Shown here: in pieces, positions 6,212 to 11,901 of the stretch
Layout: the number at the start of each line of letters is the position of its first letter
How positions within the stretch are numbered: the stretch's first letter is position 1
DNA from: an uncultured Clostridia bacterium
GTDB taxonomy: Bacteria > Bacillota > Clostridia > Oscillospirales > Acutalibacteraceae
NCBI GenBank assembly: GCA_937877675.1
Contig: CALEIS010000122.1
Coordinates: forward strand, 1 to 14,563
DNA length: 14,563 nucleotides
Reading direction: 5' to 3'
Made by a program: the position numbers and the translations under genes
Notes under the pieces: model-generated
Told to the model about the DNA's origin: nothing
Databases searched by the model: none
The model's input: the letters and a program-made list of their open reading frames with translations, nothing else

Positions 6212-7429
6212 ATGTTCTGTTCAAATTGTGGAACAAAAAATGCAGATGGTGCAAAGTTTTGCTTTTCATGTGGCAACCCAATGCCAACATCTGCACCAAT
6301 AGAAAAGGTTGAAACACCTGCTCCAGCTCCTGCACCAGCACCTGTTGAGCCTGTTGTTGAGCCTGAAGAAGAAAAAACAATGTTGTTTGTGCCTGGTAAG
6401 TCAGTTGACTCAGAGATGGATGCAACTATGGCATTTACACCAGTAGCACCTGTTGAGCCAGTAGCACCTGTTGAACCGGTAAAACCTGTTGCTCCAGTAG
6501 CACCAATTTATACACCACCGGTTGCACCTACATATTCAGATTTCGAGCCAGTCGAAGAGCCTGTTTCAGCTCCTGCTCCTGCACCACAGAAACCAAAGAA
6601 AAAAAGTAGCACAGGTCTTATTATAGCCATTGTAGCAATAGTTGTTGTTATTGCCGTGGCTATCGGTGTGTGTATCGGTATGGGCGTTTTTGACGGTGAT
6701 AATAAGGAAAAAACAGAGGAAACAACAAAGGAAAAGACAACCGAATCAACAACAGAAGAACAAAAAGAGGAAGAATCTAAACCCACAGTTCAGTACAACT
6801 ATAAGACAGTAACAATCAATGGTAATGCTTATGCAATCGCTTTTGATGCGAAAAACAGAGTAATTTTCGAAAATGAATGTGCTGTTTACTATACATTTGA
6901 CGACCAAGGACAGATTGTAGTTGATGAAAACGGTGAAGCTGTAAAGAACCTTTTAAACGCAGAACTTGCAGGCACAGAATACAACGGTATTGTTGTTGAT
7001 GGCATATTGTATTTTGAACATCTCTCATGCAAAATTCCACAGGGTTGGGAATATAATAATGATTTCATTGGCATTTATCCAACAGACGAAAATCTTGAAA
7101 TGACATTACTTTTCCCAGTGAATTATGAAATGCCAGAAGATGCTACATTAAGTGAACATTATGATGCGCATACAAAGAGAATTATTGGACGATTAGATGA
7201 TTTGGATATAAAAACTACTGAAAATATTACTTTGCCAGGCACAAATTATGAGGCAAAAAAAGGTGAAATCGAAATAGCAATTCAAGGAGAAGTATATCAA
7301 TCAGTTTGTTTTTATGTGTTTGAAACTCCAACAGGAATATATTGTATAGAATTTGATGCAGACCCAAGCCACATGGATGAAAACTTTGATTTTGATACAT
7401 TCATCAAGACAAATATCACAGTTTACTAA
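6212..7429 (+). CDS. Zinc-ribbon, single-pass membrane protein, paralogue 3
   Basis: The longest family member in this cluster, 405 residues. A zinc ribbon occupies 1-23 (CSNC at 3-6, CFSC at 17-20). Two acidic/Thr segments, EEKTMLF (53-59) and DATMAF (70-75), sit in a long Pro-rich linker with VEPVAP-type repeats (about 78-125). A Lys cluster KPKKKS follows, then a membrane helix at about 134-160 and a Thr/Glu/Lys stalk to about 190. The exported domain begins about 193 with YNYKTVTINGNAYAIAFD, has an AxN/DExG-rich region, then CKIPQGWEY and the C-terminal FDFDTFIKTNITVY. The front matches paralogues 1 and 2 and the rear matches paralogues 2 and 4. The ribbon is predicted cytosolic and the rear half extracytoplasmic. 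No enzymatic motif is visible. The start is fixed by AAGAAGGA and by alignment to paralogues 1 and 2. Confidence 0.85.
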   Translation: MFCSNCGTKNADGAKFCFSCGNPMPTSAPIEKVETPAPAPAPAPVEPVVEPEEEKTMLFVPGKSVDSEMDATMAFTPVAPVEPVAPVEPVKPVAPVAPIYTPPVAPTYSDFEPVEEPVSAPAPAPQKPKKKSSTGLIIAIVAIVVVIAVAIGVCIGMGVFDGDNKEKTEETTKEKTTESTTEEQKEEESKPTVQYNYKTVTINGNAYAIAFDAKNRVIFENECAVYYTFDDQGQIVVDENGEAVKNLLNAELAGTEYNGIVVDGILYFEHLSCKIPQGWEYNNDFIGIYPTDENLEMTLLFPVNYEMPEDATLSEHYDAHTKRIIGRLDDLDIKTTENITLPGTNYEAKKGEIEIAIQGEVYQSVCFYVFETPTGIYCIEFDADPSHMDENFDFDTFIKTNITVY

Positions 7430-7444
7430 TTAAAATCTCTTTTT

Positions 7445-7476
7445 CCCACACGGACACTCTCTGTGTGGGTTTTTTT
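7445..7476 (+). terminator. Intrinsic terminator after zinc-ribbon gene 3
   Basis: A 10-bp stem CCCACACGGA (7445-7454) / TCTGTGTGGG (7460-7469), with one G-U pair and loop CACTC, is followed by seven T. Confidence 0.9.
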
Positions 7477-7496
7477 GTGTACTCCCATAGTTACTA

Positions 7497-7525
7497 TTGT
7501 AATTTCTGTTTTGTTGTGATAAAAT
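7497..7525 (+). promoter_or_regulatory. Promoter of membrane-protein gene 4
   Basis: TTGTAA (7497-7502), a 17-bp spacer and TAAAAT (7520-7525), lying just after the gene 3 terminator. Confidence 0.7.
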
Positions 7526-7570
7526 AACTGTGTATTGTGAAATTTGAATATCGAAAGAAGGTATTATATA

Positions 7571-8392
7571 ATGGCTAAAAAGAAAAAGCTTATAATCGCA
7601 GCTATTTGTGTGATTTTGGTTATTGCTGTGGTTGTTGTAGCTGTTGTAATTGTTAAAAATAAGGGTAATGATAATCCAACCGAAACTACAACAGTGGCAG
7701 AAACAGAAAGACCAACATCATTGGCAGATGCAATCAAGGACCTTGACCCTAATAAGTATGTTGCACAGTCAATTGATGGAAAACCATATATCGTTGTTCT
7801 TGGTGAAGATGGTAAACATGTTAAAAACGACAAAAATCAGATTCTTGTTGTTCTTACAGACGAAAATGGTAATGTTGTGTTTGATGAAAACGGAAACCCT
7901 AAAACAACATGGCTTGATGTAAGTGGTACACTTACTGACAGAACAGGTATTTCTGGTAACGGATTTACAATCTCAATTCCTGATGGTTGGAAACCACACG
8001 GAGCAGGATATCTTGTTATGGCGGACTCACCTAAAAATATGATTCAATGTAGTGTCATTAATAAATATAATGAATTGTCATTTGACGAATTTATGAATGT
8101 ACTCAGTGAAAATCAGGCTAAAACTCGTGAAAATCATAAGAAGAATGGTTCAACAGTTTCATTTGAAAGCAGAAATATCACATTCTCAGATGCTAACATT
8201 TCCGGCGTTTATCAAAAGGAAGTTATTCACAATAAAAATGGCGGATTAGCAAATTACAAGGAATCCATCTATTTTGAAATGAATGGTGAAAGATACTGGT
8301 TTGTTTTTGTTTCATCAGATGACGAAAGCTTGAAGGCAGCATCAGATTTCAATTTCCTTGACTTTGTAAATACAAACTTTAAAGTATCATAA
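7571..8392 (+). CDS. Single-pass membrane protein related to the zinc-ribbon paralogues (no ribbon)
   Basis: A 273-residue protein starting at the ATG at 7571 after AAGAAGG; an upstream in-frame TTG at 7544 overlaps the ribosome site and is unlikely. It begins MAKKKK and goes straight into a membrane helix (about 6-29), then a Thr/Glu stalk and an exported domain. It lacks the zinc ribbon and Pro-rich linker of its three upstream neighbours. The exported part is related to those of paralogues 2 and 3: repeated ENGN motifs (DENGNVVFDENGNP), FTISIPDGWKP and the closing FNFLDFVNTNFKVS. The hydrophobic start could be read as an uncleaved signal anchor; no lipobox Cys is present. It appears to be a shortened form in which only the external module is retained. 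Function unknown. Confidence 0.82.
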   Translation: MAKKKKLIIAAICVILVIAVVVVAVVIVKNKGNDNPTETTTVAETERPTSLADAIKDLDPNKYVAQSIDGKPYIVVLGEDGKHVKNDKNQILVVLTDENGNVVFDENGNPKTTWLDVSGTLTDRTGISGNGFTISIPDGWKPHGAGYLVMADSPKNMIQCSVINKYNELSFDEFMNVLSENQAKTRENHKKNGSTVSFESRNITFSDANISGVYQKEVIHNKNGGLANYKESIYFEMNGERYWFVFVSSDDESLKAASDFNFLDFVNTNFKVS

Positions 8393-8398
8393 ACTCCC

Positions 8399-8430
8399 AC
8401 CCACACGGATATTCTGTGTGGGTATTTTTT
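8399..8430 (+). terminator. Intrinsic terminator after membrane-protein gene 4
   Basis: The stem ACCCACACGGA / TCTGTGTGGGT (8399-8409 / 8413-8423) with a TAT loop is followed, after one A, by six T. It lies 6 bases after the stop and faces the convergent rep-like gene. Confidence 0.85.
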
Positions 8431-8444
8431 GTCTAATTTTAAAA

Positions 8445-8951
8445 TCAAACTGTTCTTTTGTTTTTCAAATCCCCAAAGTTTTTCCTGTAATACGCCTTTT
8501 TTTCAGATGAAAGGTCAGTATTAAAGCTTACTTCCTTTTGTAAAGCAGGGGAAGGGGTCTTGAAATTTTGCTTTGGCTTGTATGTATTTATATTTTGGGA
8601 ATTAACCTGTGTTACGCCAAAAATGTCTTTAACATAGATTTTAACAGGCAATCCTAGTTTTTGATGCTTTTTACAGATAAGTCCAGCTTGTTGAAGCTCT
8701 GTGATAGCATTGATGGCAGGATTAACACTACAACATAAATCTTCTTGTATTTTCTTAATGGGATAATGGATAAATACACCGTCAGAATCGCTAAATCTTG
8801 ATAAATTCCTTTTTGATAAATTCAATCTGTTAAGAAATAAAACATATAATATTTTGCTGTTGGATGAAAGATGACTATACTTGTCATTTGTGATTAAATC
8901 TAATGGAAAAATAGAGTAATAATTACTGCCTATAAAAAAAACACCTCCCAT
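8445..8951 (-). CDS. RepA_N-type replication initiator protein, short form
   Basis: From the ATG at 8949-8951 this gives 168 residues. The N-terminal 100 or so match the RepA_N domain of Gram-positive plasmid initiators: NYYSIFPLDLITNDKYSHLS, then ILYVLFLNRLNLSKRN, VFIHYPIKKIQEDLCCS, AINAITELQQAGLI and GLPVKIYVKDIF. This is a winged-helix DNA-binding domain. The usual long C-terminal part of plasmid RepA_N proteins is missing. A roughly 50-residue linker leads instead to a tail, RKNFGDLKNKR, very like the tail of the DnaD-like protein encoded at 1621-2628. The start is uncertain: a strong GGGAGGTG site overlaps the 8951 ATG and is instead well placed for an ATA codon at 8931-8933, and no ribosome site precedes 8951. 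Four iteron-like repeats lie upstream at 9147-9234. It may be a chromosomal relic of a plasmid replicon or a domesticated regulator. Confidence 0.7.
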   Translation of the reverse strand: MGGVFFIGSNYYSIFPLDLITNDKYSHLSSNSKILYVLFLNRLNLSKRNLSRFSDSDGVFIHYPIKKIQEDLCCSVNPAINAITELQQAGLICKKHQKLGLPVKIYVKDIFGVTQVNSQNINTYKPKQNFKTPSPALQKEVSFNTDLSSEKKAYYRKNFGDLKNKRTV

Positions 8952-8968
8952 ATATAGCGCCAAATAGC

Positions 8969-8994
8969 AAAAACGTCCCACAAAACGTGGGACG
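8969..8994 (-). terminator. Terminator-like hairpin in the leader of the rep-like gene
   Basis: On the minus strand a perfect 8-bp stem CGTCCCAC / GTGGGACG (8974-8994, loop of 5) is followed directly by TTTTT (8969-8973). It lies about 22 bases before the GGGAGGTG ribosome site, so it would stop transcripts before the coding region. That is the position of an attenuator. No competing antiterminator pairing was worked out. Confidence 0.6.
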
Positions 8995-9089
8995 AATTGA
9001 GAAAATAGGCGAATCGTTAATAAAAAGTTTACAAACAATGTAATTTTTAGAAGAAAATTAACTATAAAATCATCTAATCAAAAAAATAT

Positions 9090-9115
9090 ATAACCGGTTA
9101 TATTTTTAATAAATA
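9090..9115. other. AT-rich palindrome centred on ACCGGT
   Basis: A perfect 16-bp palindrome, ATATAACCGGTTATAT, is embedded in a very AT-rich stretch (about 9040-9150) between the rep-like gene and the iteron-like repeats. The size and symmetry suit a dimeric DNA-binding protein. AT-rich DNA beside iterons is also the usual site of strand opening in plasmid origins. The function is inferred only from position. Confidence 0.45.
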
Positions 9116-9146
9116 ATATTCTTTTTTATTATTCTTTTTATTTATT

Positions 9147-9234
9147 GATTTCACATTATGAAGTGGTCGATTTCACATTATGAAGTAGTCGGTTTCACAT
9201 TATGAAGTAGTCGATTTCACATTATGAAGTGGTT
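9147..9234. repeat. Four 22-bp tandem direct repeats (iteron-like)
   Basis: Four head-to-tail copies at 9147-9168, 9169-9190, 9191-9212 and 9213-9234 share the core TTTCACATTATGAAGT, followed by RGTC or GGTT. Only three positions vary (first bases GA/GG, an R in RGTC, and the final base of copy 4). There are no intervening spacers. The copy length, tandem arrangement, adjacent AT-rich DNA and nearby RepA_N-type gene fit replication iterons. The inner ATGAAGT also appears as the spacer of the hairpin array at 11902-12077. Confidence 0.85.
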
Positions 9235-9289
9235 AATGCAACCATAATTATGAATTACGGAGGAAATAGTGCCCAATAATCATTTATCC

Positions 9290-9341
9290 AAATTTGAATT
9301 TGTAGGGGAGATTGTTGTAGGGGTCGGCGTCCTCGACGACC
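9290..9341. repeat. 52-bp direct repeat, copy 1 of 2
   Basis: These 52 bases are identical to 14512-14563. They begin AAATTTGAATTTGTAGGGG and run into the left arm of the large hairpin element at 9317-9457. Confidence 0.9.
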
Positions 9342-9457
9342 CGAACCAAATGAATAGATAAGCCAACGGCGGGTCGTCGAGGGTGTGGGTGTCCGGTGGA
9401 CACCTCTGCGAAGCAGAAGCACCGACCGAACCGGCAGGTAAGACCGCCGACCCCTAC
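9317..9457. repeat. 141-bp cloverleaf-like palindromic element
   Basis: The outer arms GTAGGGGTCGGCG (9317-9329) and CGCCGACCCCTAC (9445-9457) are perfectly complementary over 13 bp. Inside are a second 13-bp perfect pair, CCTCGACGACCCG (9331-9343) / CGGGTCGTCGAGG (9370-9382), a GGTGTCC/GGACACC hairpin (9388-9404), and a TCTGC-GAA-GCAGA hairpin (9405-9417). It is more GC-rich than its surroundings and has no coding frame. It shares the GTAGGGG terminus with the element at 1284-1358 and with the right edge of the window, so it belongs to a dispersed repeat family. Between it and the CtsR box at 9502 there is only AT-rich sequence. Confidence 0.85.
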
Positions 9458-9501
9458 GAATTATTTATTTCGACAAACTCCAATTTATCATATATATAAA
9501 A

Positions 9502-9518
9502 TTTGACCTTTTTTGACC
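9502..9518 (-). promoter_or_regulatory. CtsR operator, upstream box
   Basis: TTTGACCTTTTTTGACC is, on the minus strand, two GGTCAAA heptads separated by AAA. It matches the published CtsR consensus RGTCAAANANRGTCAAA at every position. It ends 7 bp upstream of the -35 hexamer. Confidence 0.9.
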
Positions 9519-9525
9519 TTTACTA

Positions 9526-9553
9526 TTGACAAGTGGAAAAATGTTGCTATAAT
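9526..9553 (+). promoter_or_regulatory. SigA-type promoter of the ctsR operon
   Basis: TTGACA (9526-9531) and TATAAT (9548-9553) are perfect consensus hexamers with a 16-bp spacer. Transcription would start near 9560, giving a leader of about 58 bases. The promoter is bracketed by two CtsR boxes, so repression in unstressed cells is expected. Confidence 0.9.
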
Positions 9554-9565
9554 AAGAATTAGAAA

Positions 9566-9588
9566 GGTCAAAGAAAGTCAAAGTCAAA
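9566..9588 (+). promoter_or_regulatory. CtsR operator, downstream box with extra half-site
   Basis: GGTCAAA (9566-9572), GAA, AGTCAAA (9576-9582) match the CtsR consensus exactly. A third heptad AGTCAAA (9582-9588) follows, sharing one base. The box covers about +6 to +28 of the transcript, where bound repressor would block promoter clearance. Confidence 0.9.
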
Positions 9589-9617
9589 TTTGATTTTTGA
9601 TTAAAGGAGATGACGAT

Positions 9618-10064
9618 GTGAACATCAGTAATATAATCGCAAGTATGATTTCCGATATGCTTGAAGACGATGGCTACACAGAAATTCAGCGAAATGAACT
9701 TGCACAGAAAATCGGATGTGTGCCAAGTCAGATAAATTATGTTATTTCATCCAGATTCACACCTGAACACGGCTATATTGTAGAAAGTCGTCGTGGTGGT
9801 GGGGGATACATCAAGATTACAAGGGCAACCTACGATAGGGATTCATTAAAAATGCACCTGATTAACTCAATAGGTCAGGCTTTAAGTGAAAACACTTGTC
9901 GTGCTCATTTAAAAAATATGTATGACAGGGACATTATGGATGAAAAAACGGTAAAAATATTCTTGTCAGCCTTAACAGGGAATGCCTACCGTGATATTCC
10001 AAGGGAATACGGTGACATTCTCCGTGCATCAATTTTTAAACAGATGATACTTAATATTATGTAA
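9618..10064 (+). CDS. ctsR: CtsR, class III heat-shock transcriptional repressor
   Basis: A 148-residue DNA-binding repressor. The N-terminus MNISNIIASMISDML, the helix-turn-helix region NELAQKIGCVPSQINYVI (about 26-43) and the wing ESRRGGGGYIKI (56-67) match CtsR closely. The Arg before the Gly run (residue 59) corresponds to the wing Arg that McsB phosphorylates in Geobacillus CtsR to release it from DNA. A helical C-terminal domain (about 75-148) is the part associated with dimerisation. I place the start at GTG 9618 because GGAG lies 8 bases upstream and the protein then begins like other CtsR proteins; a TTG-type start at 9597 would swallow the ribosome site. Perfect CtsR boxes flank its promoter, so it represses its own operon. 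A hairpin array, but no terminator, separates it from mcsA. Confidence 0.97.
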   Translation: MNISNIIASMISDMLEDDGYTEIQRNELAQKIGCVPSQINYVISSRFTPEHGYIVESRRGGGGYIKITRATYDRDSLKMHLINSIGQALSENTCRAHLKNMYDRDIMDEKTVKIFLSALTGNAYRDIPREYGDILRASIFKQMILNIM

Positions 10065-10072
10065 ATTATAAA

Positions 10073-10232
10073 TGAATTCGAAGAATTCAATTCATGGAGC
10101 GTAAGCGAGAAATCATGGCGTTAGCCAATTCATGCGTAGCAAATCATCAAATTATAATGAATTGCAACTTCGTTGCGTGAATTGATTTCATCATGAATTG
10201 TACTATGTACATGAATTGCACCTGATGGTGCA
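10073..10232. repeat. Hairpin array 1, between ctsR and mcsA
   Basis: A run of small perfect hairpins with different stems is separated by a near-constant spacer. Clear stems are TGAATTC/GAATTCA (10073-10089), TGGC/GCCA (10116-10127), TGC/GCA (10133-10141), GCAAC/GTTGC (10164-10176), TGAT/ATCA (10183-10193), TGTAC/GTACA (10199-10211) and TGCACC/GGTGCA (10217-10232). Loops are 3-4 bases. In the left part the spacer reads AATTCAT or AATCAT; in the right part it reads ATGAATT or GTGAATT, its reverse complement. It ends just before the mcsA ribosome site and would be transcribed with the operon. No T-run follows any stem, so it is not a terminator. Confidence 0.8.
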
Positions 10233-10253
10233 TTAGAATAAGGAGTGAAAACA

Positions 10254-10757
10254 ATGCTTTGTCAGAATTGTGGAAAATATGAGGCAACAACTCATGTTAA
10301 AAGAATAGTAAATGGTGAAAGTGCAGAGGCACATCTTTGTTCCGATTGTGCAAAGGCTCTTGGTTATAACGATGTTTTTGGTGGTTTCGGTAACACTTTT
10401 GGGGAAATGTTAGGCTCTTTCTTCGGTGAGCCACAGGTGAGTGCAATAAGCTCACGAACAATCCGTTGTGAGAAATGTGGAAACACCTTCAATGACATTG
10501 TGAACAGTGGCAAAATCGGTTGTGCTGATTGCTATGTGACATTTTACGACAAACTTCTTCCATCTTTGCAGAGAATTCACGGAAAAACTCGTCACGAGGG
10601 TAAAAATCCAACAATTATCAAGGCAGAAGTGACAAATTCTACTAATCTGCTTGAAGAATTGGAAGAACAATTAAGAATTGCAATAGATGAACAGAATTTT
10701 GAAAAAGCAGCACAGTTGCGAGATAAAATCAATGAGTTAAAGGAGGGTCAAAAATGA
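10254..10757 (+). CDS. mcsA: McsA, zinc-binding activator of the McsB arginine kinase
   Basis: A 167-residue protein with four Cys pairs in two zinc modules: CQNC (3-6) with CSDC (29-32), and CEKC (72-75) with CADC (90-93). The C-terminal part from about 130 is a UVR-type helical hairpin (LEELEEQLRIAIDEQNFEKAAQLRDKINELKE), the same motif found in ClpC and UvrB. McsA binds and activates McsB and participates in CtsR control. The start at ATG 10254 is chosen because AAGGAG sits 8 bases before it; a GTG at 10245 is in frame but overlaps that site. The stop overlaps the mcsB start as ATGA, so the pair is translationally coupled. Length and domain order are as expected for the family, and all eight Cys are present. 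Confidence 0.96.
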   Translation: MLCQNCGKYEATTHVKRIVNGESAEAHLCSDCAKALGYNDVFGGFGNTFGEMLGSFFGEPQVSAISSRTIRCEKCGNTFNDIVNSGKIGCADCYVTFYDKLLPSLQRIHGKTRHEGKNPTIIKAEVTNSTNLLEELEEQLRIAIDEQNFEKAAQLRDKINELKEGQK

Positions 10758-11764
10758 GCAACAGATGGTATTTAGGTGTTGGCGAACAGAGTGACATTGT
10801 TGTAAGCACTCGTATCCGACTTGCGAGAAATCTGAATGAATATCCATTCCCAAATAAATTGAATACTAAAAGCCGAACTGCACTTAATAATATAATTAAG
10901 GATGCAGTTGAAAGTGACAACAAATTTGACCTTCGTTTTGTGGAAATGAAGTCCCTTGCTCGTTTTGAGGCTGCATCTATGGCAGAAAGACACATTATCA
11001 GTCCGGAATTCGCATCCGATGCCGACGGTCGTGCATTGATGATTTCAAAGGATGAAGATATTTGTATAATGCTTAACGAAGAGGACCATATTAGAATACA
11101 GATAATGAAATCAGGCTTCGCTCTTGACGAGGCTTACTCCGTTGCCGACGAAATCGACGATTTATTGGGCAATAAACTCCAATATGCCTTTGATGAGAGA
11201 ATTGGCTATCTCACACAATGTCCAACTAATTTGGGAACAGGTATGAGAGCATCTGTAATGCTTCATCTTCCAGCACTTACTATGAACGGACAAATTCATA
11301 AACTTATCAACACAATTTCAAAATTAGGTCTTACATTCCGTGGCGCATTTGGCGAAGGAACAAAAGCAACGGGTGATATGTATCAACTTTCAAATCAGAT
11401 TACTCTCGGTATTTCCGAAGAATTTGCAATTAGAAACTTAAAAGCCATCACATTACAACTCTGTGCAAATGAACGTGCAGCAAGGGAAGAACTCTTAAAA
11501 TCCATTGATACAGAAGATGCCATTTTCCGTGCTTACGGCACTTTAAAATGGGCAAGACTTCTCTCAACACAGGAACTTATGGATAATCTTTCATTGGTGC
11601 GTTTAGGCTCTGTGGCAGGTAAAATCAGCGTACCAATTGAAACTCTCAATGAACTTATGATTTCAATGCAACCTGCAAGTATCAATGTTTTAGCACAACA
11701 AAAGTTAGACGAAAAAGAACGTGATACCATAAGAGCAACAAAGGTACGAAATAGATTGAGTTAA
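10754..11764 (+). CDS. mcsB: McsB, protein-arginine kinase
   Basis: A 336-residue phosphagen-kinase-fold enzyme that phosphorylates arginine side chains on proteins, marking them for ClpC-ClpP and inactivating CtsR. Family hallmarks are present: STRIRLARN (18-26), NEYPF (28-32), NEEDH (108-112), the catalytic-type Cys in TQCPTNLGTGMRASV (Cys156), GEGTKATGDMYQLSNQITLG (200-219) and RLGSVAGKI (283-291). Near the C-terminus RDTIRA (323-328) matches the RDxxRA allosteric phosphoarginine site described in Bacillus McsB. It is slightly shorter than the Bacillus enzyme (about 360 residues) but no key motif is missing. AGGAGGG precedes the ATG by 6 bases, and the start overlaps the mcsA stop. A terminator follows 6 bases after the stop. 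Confidence 0.97.
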   Translation: MSNRWYLGVGEQSDIVVSTRIRLARNLNEYPFPNKLNTKSRTALNNIIKDAVESDNKFDLRFVEMKSLARFEAASMAERHIISPEFASDADGRALMISKDEDICIMLNEEDHIRIQIMKSGFALDEAYSVADEIDDLLGNKLQYAFDERIGYLTQCPTNLGTGMRASVMLHLPALTMNGQIHKLINTISKLGLTFRGAFGEGTKATGDMYQLSNQITLGISEEFAIRNLKAITLQLCANERAAREELLKSIDTEDAIFRAYGTLKWARLLSTQELMDNLSLVRLGSVAGKISVPIETLNELMISMQPASINVLAQQKLDEKERDTIRATKVRNRLS

Positions 11765-11770
11765 AATCAG

Positions 11771-11803
11771 AACGGTGGTTTTGAAAGAAACTACCGTTTT
11801 TTT
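11771..11803 (+). terminator. Intrinsic terminator between mcsB and clpC
   Basis: The 11-bp stem AACGGTGGTTT / AAACTACCGTT (one G-U pair, loop TGAAAG) runs into seven T (11797-11803). It would end or strongly reduce transcription before clpC. Confidence 0.85.
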
Positions 11804-11804
11804 A

Positions 11805-11858
11805 ATGCAAAATGCAAAGTGCAAAGCGCAAAATTAAGGAACTGCGTTGCGAATTTAA
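11805..11858 (-). repeat. TTTGCA-heptamer repeat unit, inverted copy
   Basis: The reverse complement of this stretch reads AAATTCGCAACGCAGTTCC followed by TTTTGCG-CTTTGCA-CTTTGCA-TTTTGCA steps. This is the same order of parts as the two copies at 1381-1532. The remaining sequence up to 11900 is AT-rich; I could not identify a convincing clpC promoter or any CtsR box in it. Confidence 0.7.
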
Positions 11859-11901
11859 ATATTTACTAAATTGGTTAAAATATGATTAAAAATAAATGAA
11901 G

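Noticed and set aside
8952..9038. N-terminal extension of the rep-like gene to a TTG at 9038
   Set aside because: It would be translated through the terminator-like hairpin, has no ribosome site, and adds hydrophobic residues not expected in RepA_N proteins.
9147..9234. Direct repeats considered as a CRISPR array
   Set aside because: The four 22-bp copies abut without unique spacers and no cas genes are present. They are iteron-like tandem repeats.
9317..9457. Cloverleaf fold considered as a tRNA or other structural RNA gene
   Set aside because: No T-loop GTTCRA consensus, no acceptor or anticodon arms of the right size, and the outer stem is a 13-bp inverted repeat shared with other elements.
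11860..11890. TATGAT at 11881 as a clpC promoter
   Set aside because: No acceptable -35 hexamer lies 16-18 bp upstream, so I did not annotate a promoter.
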